Shown here piece after piece: positions 1-9,495 of a stretch of 64,000 nucleotides of DNA. The translations under genes were made by a program, and so were the position numbers. The DNA lies in assembly GCA_965217015.1 (NCBI GenBank), contig OZ244224.1, forward strand, positions 248,001 through 312,000, given 5' to 3'. The DNA comes from JAYQKL01 sp038142705 (GTDB taxonomy: Bacteria; Pseudomonadota; Alphaproteobacteria; RS24). Numbering within the stretch: position 1 is the stretch's first letter; each line of letters starts with the position of its first letter. Under the pieces are notes generated by a model that worked only from the letters and a program-made list of their open reading frames with translations, searched no databases and had not been told where the DNA came from.

Positions 1-1
1 C

Positions 2-130
2 TATGATGTGCCGCTCAATCATTATGATGACAGCTTGGTGCATCTTGAAAAATTGGCAGGGCGTGAGCCGCATTGGACTTTGCCAAATGGCGAGCTGATT
101 TTCTTTAACCCTGAAGCTTTACCCAAATAA
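2..130 (+). CDS. C-terminal end of an unidentified protein (partial)
   Basis: An open frame enters from the left edge and stops at the TAA at 128-130, giving 42 residues that end in FFNPEALPK. The tail is polar and aromatic-rich, with no motif I can assign to a family. The reading frame is open from the window edge and the next gene starts 79 bases downstream on the same strand. I do not recognise the product and assign no function. Confidence 0.55.
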   Translation, partial: YDVPLNHYDDSLVHLEKLAGREPHWTLPNGELIFFNPEALPK

Positions 131-209
131 TCTTCATTAAAAGCCTTTAGGAATGGCTGGTATTTCGTTGGTTTATCTGCCAAAATTCCCATAAAGAAAG
201 GCTTTTAAT

Positions 210-1970
210 ATGCCCACAGGCGCGAGTTCTTTTCGCTTTCGTGAAGCGACAGAAAATAGTTTTTACCTGATACTCTCTTTATTGATGGGGGTGGCGGGCG
301 CTTTTGGCGCGCAGGGGTTTAAGCTGCTTATCGATTTTTTTCAAAAGCAATTCTCAAGCCCTGAACGCACTATGAGCGCCTATCTGGATATTGGCTTTAT
401 TGGCACACAGGCCAGTCTGAAGCTCGGCGGTTTTCTTCTTATTATAGCGAGCCTAATTGCGATTGTTTTGTTTATCAGTCGCCTGCAAAAATTTTATGGC
501 GTGGCGGATACGATAGAAGGTGCGCGCCGCCCCAATGCACAGGTGGATATTGGTGGCGGGCTTTATTCCACCCTGATTGCCAGCTTGTCAATTGCTGGCG
601 GTGCGCCAGTTGGGCAATATGGCCCATTGGTTCATTTTGGCGCGACGCTGGCGGCTATTTTGTCACGCTATGTAAATCTGACCCGAAATGCCTCTGAAGT
701 GCTGCTGGCGTGCGGCGTTGCGGGGGTGATTTCTGCCGCTTTTGGTGCGCCTATCGCGGCGATATTATTTGTTCATGAAGTTGTGTTGCGGCATTTTTCA
801 TTACGCACATTCGCGCCGGTGACATTGGCGTCTGTTGTGGCCTATGTGGTGATGTCAAACCTGTTTCCGATTGAGCCTTTTTTAAGCCCCATTAACTTAT
901 CTATCCGCTCGGCTGATACAATCCTCTTGCTTATTTTAACAGGTCTGGGCGGTGGCATGCTGGCGGCACTCTTTATGCAAATTTGCTTGCGCACTGAACA
1001 GGCGACACCAAAACTCGGTGTGCCGTTTTGGTGTCTGCCATTTATCGGTGCGGTGCTATTATGGGTGGTTGGTATTTATGTGCCGCAAATTTTAGGTCAG
1101 GACATTATTGTCATGAAAGCAGCTATATCGGGGGATATTATGCTCGGCTTATTGATATTGTTCTGTCTGTTGAAATTACTGATGGCGGCGCTGTCTATTT
1201 CCTTTGGGTTTTATGCGGGTGTGTTTGCGCCCGCCCTGTTTATTGGTCTGATGTTTGGTGCGGCTTTTGGCCAAAGCGCGGTGATGGTTTTGGACATGCC
1301 GCCAGCCATTATTGGGTTACTGGCGCTGGCGGGCATGGGCGCGGTGATTTCATCAACCATTGGCGCGCCGATAAGCACAATTATCATTGTGTTTGAGCTG
1401 ACCCATGATTACACCACAACGATTGGGGTGATGGTGTCGATTGTGTTTGCGAATTTACTGTCAAACCGCTTATTTGGGCGCTCTTTATTTGACCGCAAAT
1501 TATTGGCGCGCGGCGTGGATATGTCGATGAGTCGGGGGCAATATAAGCTCTCGCAAACCCCGATAAAACAGCTTGTTTCGCAAGATTATTGCGCATTAAC
1601 AACCGATATGAATTACCAGCAAGCCCTTAAACATATGGTGGCGACAGGCTTTTCAGAGGCCTATTTTCTTGATGAGGACAAAATTCTAATTGGCAAAACA
1701 GATTTGCATAAATTGATGCAATCCGAGAATGATTTAGGGCTAGACCAGCTTGGGCAATTTGCTGATTTTGTGATGTTGCGTGAAGAGATGTCGGTTCTGA
1801 CGGCTATGGAAGAGATGTCTCATTTTATTGGCGAGAGTCTGCCAGTGGTTTCTGATAATGGAGAATTGATTGGCATTGTCACAGAAGCTGATATATTCCG
1901 TTATTATCTTTCGATAAATGAGCAAAGCCACGCAGAAGAGACCGTTTCGAGCCAGGTAGGCGCGTCATGA
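210..1970 (+). CDS. ClC-family chloride channel/transporter with C-terminal CBS domains
   Basis: A 586-residue polytopic inner-membrane protein. ClC hallmarks are visible: a GGAP segment near residue 130 in place of GSGIP, GQYGP just after it in place of GREGP, and GFYAGVFAP near residue 335. The C-terminal 140 residues resemble a CBS pair (ending GELIGIVTEADIFRYY), a cytoplasmic nucleotide-sensing module. In GREGP the glutamate is the external gate and proton-transfer residue; here the aligned position is tyrosine, so proton-coupled exchange is doubtful and channel-like anion conduction is plausible (inference). The stop overlaps the rpoN start by four bases (ATGA), which implies translational coupling. 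Confidence 0.93.
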   Translation: MPTGASSFRFREATENSFYLILSLLMGVAGAFGAQGFKLLIDFFQKQFSSPERTMSAYLDIGFIGTQASLKLGGFLLIIASLIAIVLFISRLQKFYGVADTIEGARRPNAQVDIGGGLYSTLIASLSIAGGAPVGQYGPLVHFGATLAAILSRYVNLTRNASEVLLACGVAGVISAAFGAPIAAILFVHEVVLRHFSLRTFAPVTLASVVAYVVMSNLFPIEPFLSPINLSIRSADTILLLILTGLGGGMLAALFMQICLRTEQATPKLGVPFWCLPFIGAVLLWVVGIYVPQILGQDIIVMKAAISGDIMLGLLILFCLLKLLMAALSISFGFYAGVFAPALFIGLMFGAAFGQSAVMVLDMPPAIIGLLALAGMGAVISSTIGAPISTIIIVFELTHDYTTTIGVMVSIVFANLLSNRLFGRSLFDRKLLARGVDMSMSRGQYKLSQTPIKQLVSQDYCALTTDMNYQQALKHMVATGFSEAYFLDEDKILIGKTDLHKLMQSENDLGLDQLGQFADFVMLREEMSVLTAMEEMSHFIGESLPVVSDNGELIGIVTEADIFRYYLSINEQSHAEETVSSQVGAS

Positions 1971-3481
1971 AACTACAGACCCATCTAAAAACCAAGCAAT
2001 CGCAAAATTTGATGATGACGCCGCAAATGCAGCAGGCCATCGCCTTATTGCAGTTTAATAATCTTGAGCTTGATAAAAAAATTACAGAAGAGGTCGAAAA
2101 AAATCCTCTTTTGGAGCGCGCCTCAGCCGATGATGTGGGGGCCGAAACGGGGCGCGATGTGATGGGGCTTGCAGGCGGTGATGAAAATCTTGCAGGTGCG
2201 AGCGGGCAAGATGCAAGCGCGCAACCCGATATGGGCGCGCAGATGCAACGGGGCGAAATGCTGGGTTCTGGATCCGATGCGGATTATGAAAATCGCTGGG
2301 ACGCTGAAGAGACAGGTTATGTCGAGGCTGGACAAATTGACCCGGGCAGCCTGATTGAGCAAATTGTTTCAGATAAGCCAAGTCTTCGTGAGCATTTGCG
2401 CCGACAAATTGAAGAAGAAATTATGGACCCCGACCTCAAGCCCATTTGCTTGGCGCTGGTGGAATGGCTCGATGAAGAGGGGTATTTGCGTGAAAATGAT
2501 GCAGAGTTGAGCAAGTCCTTAGGTGTGAAAACAGATGTTTTCAAAGATGCTTTAGCGCTTTGCCAGCAATTGCAGCCCGCGGGTATTTTTGCGCGCTCTT
2601 TAACCGATTGTTTGAGCTTGCAATTGCGGGCCAATCAAAGTTGGGCGCCGGCCTATGAAACATTGCTGGCCAATTTGGATTTAATTATGCGCGGTGAATT
2701 AACTAAATTGCTGCGCCTTTGTGATGTGCGTCCGCAGCAATTAGATAGAATGATACATGATTTGCGCGCCTTAGACCCACACCCCGCTCGCGCTTTTGCC
2801 ACTGATATGTTGCAGGCACGCGCGCCTGAGGTGATTGTGTATGAAGATGCCAGCGAGGGTGCTGGCTATCGTGTTGAATTAAATGAAGAAACTTTACCAA
2901 AAATTGTTGTCTTAAATGGGTATTGGGAAGAGCTGGCGGCCAAGAAAATGTCCAAGCAAGACCGTAAATATTTGCAAGACTCCTATCAAAATGGTCAATG
3001 GCTGGTGCGCGCCATGACCCAACGCGCCGCCAGTATTTTGCAAGTGGCGCGTGAAATTTTTCGCCAGCAATCGGCGTTTTTATCTGATGGTATTCAGGGG
3101 CTTAAACCTATGGTGATGCGCGATGTGGCCGATGCGCTGGATATGCATGAAAGCACAGTCAGCCGTGTGGTCGCCAATAAGCTGATACAAACCCCGCGTG
3201 GGGTTTTTGAAATGCGCTATTTTTTCACCAATTCAATCGGTAGCACAGATGGTGGTGAGGCTCTATCAGCAGAGGCGGTGCGCGAGCGTATTCGCCATCT
3301 TATTGAAACTGAACTGGAAACAGGCCGCAAAAAAATTCTTTCAGATGAAGCGATTTCTAAAATCTTAAAAAATGAAGGCATGGATATTGCGCGGCGTACC
3401 GTCGCTAAATATCGCGAGGCAATGCAAATTCCAACCAGCGCAGAACGCAAACGGGCGGCGCGCGCGGCGTCGGTGGGTTAG
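1967..3481 (+). CDS. rpoN: RNA polymerase sigma-54 factor RpoN
   Basis: A 504-residue sigma-54. Region I at the N-terminus is glutamine/leucine-rich (LMMTPQMQQAIALLQFNNLEL) and contacts AAA+ activators. A variable acidic region follows at about residues 50-120, then the core-binding region. A helix-turn-helix lies near residue 390 (DVADALDMHESTVSRV), and the RpoN box ARRTVAKYRE near residue 480 reads the -24 promoter element. The start overlaps the ClC gene by four bases. The usual rpoN neighbours (lptB upstream, hpf and ptsN downstream) are not beside it here. The end overlaps convergent umuC by four bases. No convincing -24/-12 promoter was noticed by eye in this window. Confidence 0.97.
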   Translation: MKLQTHLKTKQSQNLMMTPQMQQAIALLQFNNLELDKKITEEVEKNPLLERASADDVGAETGRDVMGLAGGDENLAGASGQDASAQPDMGAQMQRGEMLGSGSDADYENRWDAEETGYVEAGQIDPGSLIEQIVSDKPSLREHLRRQIEEEIMDPDLKPICLALVEWLDEEGYLRENDAELSKSLGVKTDVFKDALALCQQLQPAGIFARSLTDCLSLQLRANQSWAPAYETLLANLDLIMRGELTKLLRLCDVRPQQLDRMIHDLRALDPHPARAFATDMLQARAPEVIVYEDASEGAGYRVELNEETLPKIVVLNGYWEELAAKKMSKQDRKYLQDSYQNGQWLVRAMTQRAASILQVAREIFRQQSAFLSDGIQGLKPMVMRDVADALDMHESTVSRVVANKLIQTPRGVFEMRYFFTNSIGSTDGGEALSAEAVRERIRHLIETELETGRKKILSDEAISKILKNEGMDIARRTVAKYREAMQIPTSAERKRAARAASVG

Positions 3482-4806
3482 GTTACTTTTTTGAGTTCGT
3501 CCCAGCGCGTTGTGTAGCAGGGGGATAAATGGCTTTGGCGCATATACCAATTAACGGGTTGGCGCAATTGCCCAAATGCAATCATGCGCCCACCGGTTTG
3601 GCCATAGCGCTGGTTGATGGCGTCAAAGGCTTGCATGAGTTTGGCCTGACGGGCGCGTTCAATGGCGTGTTGTGGGTTGGTTTGCATGTCATGATAGCTA
3701 AAAAGCGTTTGTGGGCGGGTGTGCAGCGCATCGGTTATGTCATGACGCGGGCGCAGGCCGTCTAACATCACACCTGCTTTTTTATAAGCACAGTTTTCCC
3801 GAAAAATACGCTCTAATATAGTTTGGGTGGCGCGTTGAATGTCGCGTGTGTGGCTGGTCATTTCATGAAACTGGAACGCCGCTGCTTTGCTGTAATAAGG
3901 CGTATCTTTTTGATATGGATTGGTGCGAATGAAAACGCTGACAGAAGCGGCGAGCAAATCATCGCGCCGAATTTTTTCAGCCACGCGGGCGGCAAACCCA
4001 GCCAGTCGGTCAGCAAGAGCGGCGGCACTTTCAATCGGTGTGTGGAAACTGCGCGAGCAACATACGCTTTGTTTTGGCATGGGCGCGTTTTCAAGTGCTA
4101 TGCATGTTTCGCCGCGCAATTCGCGCATGGTCCGCAAGCCAACGACCCCCATTTGTCGCCGCACCCAGCTATCTGGCGCGGCCTGAAACTCATAGGCTGT
4201 GGTGATGTTATGAGCGCGTAATTTTTTAGCCCAGCGCCGCCCAATCCCCCACACATCGTCAATTTCCGTCATTTGCAAGGCTTGCTTTTCAGCGTGTGGG
4301 GAAAGATAGCAGGCGCCGTCATCTGTGTTTTTTTTCGCAATGCGATTGGCGATTTTGGCTAATGTTTTGCTACGCCCAATCCCGATAGAAACCGGAATGC
4401 CTGTTTGCTGGTAAACGATTTGGCGGATTTGACGCGCATAGGCTTCATAATCCTGAATAGCGGGCTGTATGCCCGTAAAATCGAGGAAGCATTCATCAAT
4501 GCTATATATTTCTGCATCGGGGGCGAAGCTGGATAAAATGCTCATCACGCGATGGCTCATATCGCCATAAAGCGCAAAATTGCTAGAGCGCACCACCACA
4601 TCATGTTGTTTGATGAGGTCGCGTATTTTGAAATAGGGAACCCCCATTGCGATGCCAAGCGCTTTGGCCTCATTGGAGCGGGCAATCACGCAACCATCAT
4701 TATTTGATAAGACAATCACTGGACGCCCACGCAGGCGCGGCTCAAAAACCCGTTCACAAGAAGCATAAAAATTATTGCAGTCAATGAGCGCAAATAAATG
4801 TCCCAT
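3478..4806 (-). CDS. umuC: DNA polymerase V catalytic subunit UmuC (Y-family)
   Basis: A 442-residue error-prone Y-family polymerase for translesion synthesis. The palm begins ALIDCNNFYASCERVF, with the metal-binding Asp; the second catalytic motif is YSIDECFLDF near residue 105. A helix-hairpin-helix/little-finger region follows, and the UmuC-specific C-terminus has SPCYTTRWDEL. QTLF near residue 385 lies about where UmuC carries its clamp-binding motif. The start at 4806 was chosen because MGHLFALID matches the family N-terminus; upstream in-frame codons run into umuD. It follows umuD by eight bases in one operon, under the SOS box before umuD. Confidence 0.95.
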   Translation of the reverse strand: MGHLFALIDCNNFYASCERVFEPRLRGRPVIVLSNNDGCVIARSNEAKALGIAMGVPYFKIRDLIKQHDVVVRSSNFALYGDMSHRVMSILSSFAPDAEIYSIDECFLDFTGIQPAIQDYEAYARQIRQIVYQQTGIPVSIGIGRSKTLAKIANRIAKKNTDDGACYLSPHAEKQALQMTEIDDVWGIGRRWAKKLRAHNITTAYEFQAAPDSWVRRQMGVVGLRTMRELRGETCIALENAPMPKQSVCCSRSFHTPIESAAALADRLAGFAARVAEKIRRDDLLAASVSVFIRTNPYQKDTPYYSKAAAFQFHEMTSHTRDIQRATQTILERIFRENCAYKKAGVMLDGLRPRHDITDALHTRPQTLFSYHDMQTNPQHAIERARQAKLMQAFDAINQRYGQTGGRMIAFGQLRQPVNWYMRQSHLSPCYTTRWDELKKVT

Positions 4807-4814
4807 TTCAAAGC

Positions 4815-5225
4815 CTAGCGAAAACCATGTATGGTATGGCTGACCACACCCCAAATTTCTGCCCCCTCTGGCAGAGGAATATCTTTATAGGCAGGGTTCT
4901 CAGGCCGTAAAACATAAGTGCCTTTTTGTTTTATCAGGCGTTTAATGGTCAGCTCATTATGTAAAACAGCAATCACAATATCATTATGGGTGGCGGTCAG
5001 GCTGCGATCAACAATTAGCAGGTCGCCTGGAAAAATCCCGGCACCACTCATGCTGTCGCCCGACACACGCAAAAAGAAAGTCGCCTGCGGGTGGTCAATA
5101 AGATGTTGGTTGAGGTCAAGGCTGCCTTCGATAAAATCATCTGCGGGACTGGGAAAGCCAGCTGAAATTTTTGATGTAAAAAGCGGGCGTTGTAGCTGTG
5201 ACAACACATTTGCCTGATATAACAT
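4815..5225 (-). CDS. umuD: UmuD, SOS-induced self-cleaving mutagenesis protein
   Basis: A 136-residue S24 peptidase-like protein. The Ser-Lys dyad is visible: Ser in VSGDSMSGAGI and Lys in ELTIKRLI. An Ala-Gly peptide bond in KISAGFPSPADDF near residue 23 matches the RecA-stimulated self-cleavage site that makes active UmuD'. The start at 5225 (MLYQANVLSQLQRP) is preferred over an upstream in-frame codon because the extra 20 residues would run through the SOS box. With UmuC it forms Pol V. Confidence 0.93.
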   Translation of the reverse strand: MLYQANVLSQLQRPLFTSKISAGFPSPADDFIEGSLDLNQHLIDHPQATFFLRVSGDSMSGAGIFPGDLLIVDRSLTATHNDIVIAVLHNELTIKRLIKQKGTYVLRPENPAYKDIPLPEGAEIWGVVSHTIHGFR

Positions 5226-5243
5226 GACGCAACTCGAAAAAAA

Positions 5244-5258
5244 GAACAGAACAAGAAC
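5244..5258 (-). promoter_or_regulatory. LexA-binding SOS box of umuDC
   Basis: The plus strand reads GAAC-N7-GAAC, so the gene strand carries GTTC-N7-GTTC, the direct-repeat LexA operator known from alphaproteobacteria. It lies 19 bases before the chosen umuD start. The same arrangement occurs before recA in this window. Confidence 0.85.
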
Positions 5259-5362
5259 ATTAGGTGCAAATATATGCGCTGTCAATCCTATTTCCTCTTT
5301 TCTTTAGCAATAATAAATGCGAAAAAACAGCAACAGTTTAAGCCGTGAAAAAAGGAATACAG

Positions 5363-6553
5363 ATGTCTGATTTGAATGATGTTGTCATTTTGAGTGCTGT
5401 GCGCACTGCCGTTGGTCGCTTTGGTGGGAGCTTGTCAAAAGTGCCGATGGAAACATTGGGTGCGCTTTGTGTGAAAGAAGCGGCAGGGCGCGCGGGTGTT
5501 AAAGTGGAAGATATCCAGTCCGCGATTGTTGGCAATGTTATCCGAACCAAATCAAAAGACGCTTATATTTCGCGCATGATTGCGATTGAGGCGGGCATGT
5601 CGATTGAAAGTCATGCAGTGACGGTTAATCGCCTATGCGGCTCTGGCCTTGAGGCGATTGTGAACGCGACCCAACAAATCCAGACTGGCGAGGTAAAGCT
5701 TGCGGTTGCTGGGGGTGCTGAGGTGATGTCACAGGCGACATTTTCTTCGGCCAGCCCACGCGATGGACAGCGCATGGGCTCGTTGGCGTTTGAAGATGAT
5801 TTGCTTGCCACTTTGTCAGACCCGTTTGGCGCAGGCCATATGGGCATGACGGCTGAAAAAGTAGGCCGACAGTTTGAGATTTCTCGTGAAGACCAAGACG
5901 CATTTGCAGCAGAAAGCCATCGCCGCGCTGCGCATGCTGTTGAAAACGGGTATTTTAAGGAGCAGATTGTACCAGTTGAGGTGAAGAGCCGAAAGCAAAC
6001 ACTGGTTTTTGATACAGACGAACATTTCCGCGCTGATGTGACGGCTGAAGGTTTGTCCAGCCTGCCACCTGCTTTCCAAAAAGATGGCGGCACAGTGACA
6101 GCGGGTAACGCATCTGGCATTAATGATGGCGCGTCCATGCTGGTATTAGCAGATGCAGCTTATGCGGCAGAGCAGGGCTTAAAGCCACTGGCACGAATTG
6201 TGGCTTATGCCCGCGCTGGGGTGGAGCCGTCTATTATGGGCACAGGCCCAATTCCAGCCGTGCGTCAGGTGATGGAGAAGTCCGGTTTGAGCATTGACGA
6301 TATGGATGTGATTGAAAGCAATGAAGCCTTTGCGGCACAGGCTTGTGCGGTGTCAAAAGAGCTGGGCTTTCCGGCTGATAAAACCAATCCAAATGGCGGC
6401 GCGGTTGCGTTGGGTCACCCTGTTGGTGCAACAGGTGCGATTATATCGACCAAAGCCTTATATGAATTGGCGCGCATTGATGGGCGTTATGCGCTTATCA
6501 CGCTTTGCATTGGCGGCGGGCAGGGCATTGCCGCGATTTATGAGCGTTTATAA
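5363..6553 (+). CDS. Acetyl-CoA acetyltransferase (thiolase)
   Basis: A 396-residue thiolase of full family length. It condenses two acetyl-CoA or cleaves acetoacetyl-CoA/3-ketoacyl-CoA in the cytosol. The nucleophile Cys is in NRLCGSGLEAI (about residue 92), the His is in GGAVALGHPVGATGA, and the second catalytic Cys is in CIGGGQG near the end. The start at 5363 has AAGGA at good spacing; a GTG six codons upstream is less likely. No PHB synthase or reductase gene is next to it, so a biosynthetic (PhaA-like) and a degradative (AtoB-like) role cannot be separated. Confidence 0.92.
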   Translation: MSDLNDVVILSAVRTAVGRFGGSLSKVPMETLGALCVKEAAGRAGVKVEDIQSAIVGNVIRTKSKDAYISRMIAIEAGMSIESHAVTVNRLCGSGLEAIVNATQQIQTGEVKLAVAGGAEVMSQATFSSASPRDGQRMGSLAFEDDLLATLSDPFGAGHMGMTAEKVGRQFEISREDQDAFAAESHRRAAHAVENGYFKEQIVPVEVKSRKQTLVFDTDEHFRADVTAEGLSSLPPAFQKDGGTVTAGNASGINDGASMLVLADAAYAAEQGLKPLARIVAYARAGVEPSIMGTGPIPAVRQVMEKSGLSIDDMDVIESNEAFAAQACAVSKELGFPADKTNPNGGAVALGHPVGATGAIISTKALYELARIDGRYALITLCIGGGQGIAAIYERL

Positions 6554-6560
6554 ATGCGGA

Positions 6561-7070
6561 TTATGTGTTCGGTTTTTTCTTCACACTGAAAATATCGGTT
6601 AACACGGCATCTTTGAATTGAATGCCGCCCCAATTTGATTGCGCCCATTCAATAATGGCAACATCGCCCGGATAGAATTTATAATTCACTTGGGCGCGGT
6701 GGGGCTGCGTATTTCGGCTCACATTGAGGATAAAATCTTCAAGGCCTGGATTATGGCCAACAATCAGCAATGTTTGATAGCTGTCATCAATACCGCCCGC
6801 CAGCTCCAATATATCCTCAACATAACAATGATATAAAAATTCAGTATATTGGATTTTGGCATCTGTGCCGCGGTTTTCCAACGCTTCTAGCGTCTCTCGC
6901 GTGCGGGTTGCTGTTGAGCAGAGAATAATATCTGGCGCGTGATTGGTTAAAATATAGCGTGCCGATACATCTCTGTCTTCGCGCCCTTGCGAGGTTAAAT
7001 AACGCTCCGTATCCGCCAGACCTTCCTGATGAATGGTTTTCGCATGCCGCCAAAGAACAAGTTTCACCAT
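6561..7070 (-). CDS. sixA: SixA-type phosphohistidine phosphatase (histidine phosphatase superfamily)
   Basis: A 169-residue protein with the RHG-like signature LVLWRHAKT at the N-terminus, giving the catalytic His. A second His in LLIVGHNPGLEDF (near residue 105) belongs to the branch-2 catalytic core. Length and the VGHNPG motif fit the SixA group, which removes phosphate from histidine in phosphorelay or PTS proteins. The ATG overlaps the TGA of the upstream hydroxyacid dehydrogenase, so the two are co-translated. The actual substrate is not evident. Confidence 0.85.
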   Translation of the reverse strand: MVKLVLWRHAKTIHQEGLADTERYLTSQGREDRDVSARYILTNHAPDIILCSTATRTRETLEALENRGTDAKIQYTEFLYHCYVEDILELAGGIDDSYQTLLIVGHNPGLEDFILNVSRNTQPHRAQVNYKFYPGDVAIIEWAQSNWGGIQFKDAVLTDIFSVKKKPNT

Positions 7071-8011
7071 CAGTAGCCTGCTTCGATATCAAATATATTT
7101 ATCAAATCTTCACCCTTGATGAAGTGGGAAAGGTTTTCCATGAATATGCTTAACATGCGCTCCATGGTTGACGGGTCGCCCCAAGAAATATGCGGGCTAA
7201 ACCGTATGCGCTGGTCAGAAAAGAACCAATGCGTGGCATCTAGCGGTTCGTTCTGGGCAACATCTAACGAGGCGCAGCTAACCGTGCCATTATCAAGAGC
7301 CATGCGTAACGCGCTTTCATCAATCAGTTCACCACGCGCAATATTGATTAAATGCGTGCCGGTTTTTAACTGCTTGAAACTATTTGTGTTCAAAGCGTGA
7401 TAAGTCGCTTTTGTGCTTGGCGCGGCCAGAACAAGATGGTCGGCATCGCGCACAAGTTCTGCAAAATCGCTGGCATGTTGCACGCCCTCAATATCTGGCA
7501 CAGAGCTACGGGTAAGGGCGCTGACCTGCATATCAAAACTCAATGCGCGTTTGGCTAGTGCGCGCCCAATCGCACCAAATCCATAAATGGCCAGCTTTTG
7601 GCTGTCCAAGCAGGCCATAGGCGCATTGCCAAAATTCCAAAGTTCTGGCGGCTGCTCAATCCATTGCGCGGGCAGGCTTTTGGCTTGGGTCAAAATCATC
7701 GCCATCACCCATTCTGAAATGGGTACCGCGCTCACGCCTTTGGTCGTGGTGAGGGTAATATCGCCTAAGACATTGGTGTCAAAGCCGTCAACGCCGGCTC
7801 CGACAATCTGTATCCATTTTAGCCCTTTTATATCGGCGATGATGTTATCCAGCCCCTTCAGATTACTGGCAACAGCTAGCAGACAATCCGCTTCGGTATT
7901 GGCTGGCACGGCCTCGCCAATTTTTAGATACCCCAACTCAACATCTGGAAAATGCGCTTTGAGATGTTGTTCAAGCTCAGGCAGCTCAATTTGAGATAAA
8001 ATTTTGACCAT
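7070..8011 (-). CDS. D-isomer-specific 2-hydroxyacid dehydrogenase (NAD-binding)
   Basis: A 313-residue cytosolic oxidoreductase. The Rossmann nucleotide-binding motif is YGFGAIGRALAKRA near residue 145. The substrate/NAD Arg lies in INIARGELIDESAL, the Glu in AQNEPLDATH, and the His in RFSPHISWG near residue 275, in the family order Arg-Glu-His. It resembles the glyoxylate/hydroxypyruvate reductase side of the family, but the substrate cannot be read from sequence. It overlaps sixA. Confidence 0.88.
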   Translation of the reverse strand: MVKILSQIELPELEQHLKAHFPDVELGYLKIGEAVPANTEADCLLAVASNLKGLDNIIADIKGLKWIQIVGAGVDGFDTNVLGDITLTTTKGVSAVPISEWVMAMILTQAKSLPAQWIEQPPELWNFGNAPMACLDSQKLAIYGFGAIGRALAKRALSFDMQVSALTRSSVPDIEGVQHASDFAELVRDADHLVLAAPSTKATYHALNTNSFKQLKTGTHLINIARGELIDESALRMALDNGTVSCASLDVAQNEPLDATHWFFSDQRIRFSPHISWGDPSTMERMLSIFMENLSHFIKGEDLINIFDIEAGY

Positions 8012-8055
8012 TCTTAAAAACTCTGTTTCTTGATTATGTTCAGCTTGTTCTGTTT

Positions 8056-9150
8056 TTATGACAAAAGATTAACATGATTTGCGATATTATCTGATGAGAT
8101 AATTTCTTCAAAGGCCGCGCCAAGCGCCTCACTTCTTTTGACAACTTCAAGCCAGTTTTGGGTGCGGGTTTCCGGATCGTTTTTATAATGTCGGAAATCC
8201 TGACGGGACGGAATGCGCTGGTTCGGGAGAGCGCGAACAAATGCGGCAGAGGGCGCGATTAAAATGGTTCTGTCCAATAGGGCGGCATTCGCCCGCCGTT
8301 TTGGGTAAAACTTATCAAACCAGCGCAGTTTAATGTGGTCATAAAAATGCGGATATAGGGTCAGACCATCATCTTTTTCCCAGAATAAATCAGGCACCGG
8401 GTGATAATCCAACATGCCGCCATCATAAAGATTATGTGTTTGCCCGCTGAGTTCATGCTGAACCGGATGCATATAAACCGGCATTGACCCAGATGCCAAA
8501 ACAGCATCGACCAAATTGTCTGGCGTCAAAGAGGTTTGCAGCGTGTGATAGCTGTCATTTTGAGCAATTTTACGCTGGCTGCGCGGGTCAGAAAAAATAA
8601 CCCGCTCACAATATCCTGCCAACTCGTCACGCTGAAAAGGCGAGCGGGCAAAAACATGGCCCAAAACCGCGCTTTGTTTTAACCGGTTTTCAGTGGCAAA
8701 TCCGCCAATCGGTTTGACCGTGCCGCAATGAAAGCGCAAATATGGGTGGCTTAAGATTTCATTTGGTTGGCCATTACCCAATAGGCGATGCAAAATGGTG
8801 CGGGTGGATTGACTAATCGCATCGCGAAGATTGGTTGAGTTATCGTCATTGCCAAAAGCGGCATAGTCTTGCGCGAGTTGGTGTAAGCGCGCTCGTGGAT
8901 TGGCGCTCGCAGCTGCGGCCAGCTTGAACGCGCCAACAGAGGTGCCAAACAAATCAATATCATGGTCAATATCAGCCAACCAACTGCCGAAAATATATGC
9001 ATCAAGACCCGCAATGGTCAGCCATTTAGACGCGCCAGAGGCACCGATAATCCGTGTTATGTGCTGCGGCTTTAACCCATTCTCGCAAATATGACGATGG
9101 GCGTGTGCGCCTGCATAAATGGTAAGTGGATAATCTGTCACAAAATTCAC
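8056..9150 (-). CDS. Patatin-like phospholipase family protein
   Basis: A 364-residue hydrolase of the patatin fold. The nucleophile elbow is GTSVGAFKLAA (GxSxG, Ser near residue 70). The dyad Asp is in YDGGMLDYHP (DGG motif, near residue 240). The glycine-rich IIGASGASKW near residue 35 probably forms the oxyanion hole. No signal peptide or membrane segment is evident. It lies 44 bases upstream of the hydroxyacid dehydrogenase on the same strand and may share its transcript. Substrate unknown; lipid acyl hydrolysis is a family-level statement. Confidence 0.85.
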   Translation of the reverse strand: MNFVTDYPLTIYAGAHAHRHICENGLKPQHITRIIGASGASKWLTIAGLDAYIFGSWLADIDHDIDLFGTSVGAFKLAAAASANPRARLHQLAQDYAAFGNDDNSTNLRDAISQSTRTILHRLLGNGQPNEILSHPYLRFHCGTVKPIGGFATENRLKQSAVLGHVFARSPFQRDELAGYCERVIFSDPRSQRKIAQNDSYHTLQTSLTPDNLVDAVLASGSMPVYMHPVQHELSGQTHNLYDGGMLDYHPVPDLFWEKDDGLTLYPHFYDHIKLRWFDKFYPKRRANAALLDRTILIAPSAAFVRALPNQRIPSRQDFRHYKNDPETRTQNWLEVVKRSEALGAAFEEIISSDNIANHVNLLS

Positions 9151-9241
9151 CTTAAAACTATCCCCGTCAGGAATACTTCCTTTATAGTTTTTTTAATTGA
9201 TTATAGGCTGGGGTAAAAGTTTATTCGTGAAAAGGAACAAA

Positions 9242-9493
9242 ATGTCACAAAAAAATAAATCGGCATCTCATCAGCTTGAGCCGTCCGCTCAGCTGGAACA
9301 GCGCATGACACAGCTTGAAGAATTGGTAACCCATCAGGCGGTTTTAATTGAAGAGATGAGTCAGCAATTACATGATGATTATGTGGAAAGGCAAAAGCTT
9401 GAGCGTCGGGTCGCGGTTTTGCTGGAGCGCTTAAAGCAGATTGAAGTAGAAACCACAGGAGCGCCAGACGCTGAAAAGCCGCCGCATTATTAG
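9242..9493 (+). CDS. slyX: SlyX family protein
   Basis: An 83-residue coiled-coil protein. Heptad-like Leu/Glu/Gln repeats run from RMTQLEELVTHQAVLIEEM to the C-terminus, which ends KPPHY as SlyX proteins typically do. The start at 9242 follows AAGGA at seven bases; an upstream in-frame codon lacks this. The biochemical role of the family is unknown. It ends two bases from convergent bioD. Confidence 0.85.
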   Translation: MSQKNKSASHQLEPSAQLEQRMTQLEELVTHQAVLIEEMSQQLHDDYVERQKLERRVAVLLERLKQIEVETTGAPDAEKPPHY

Positions 9494-9495
9494 AT

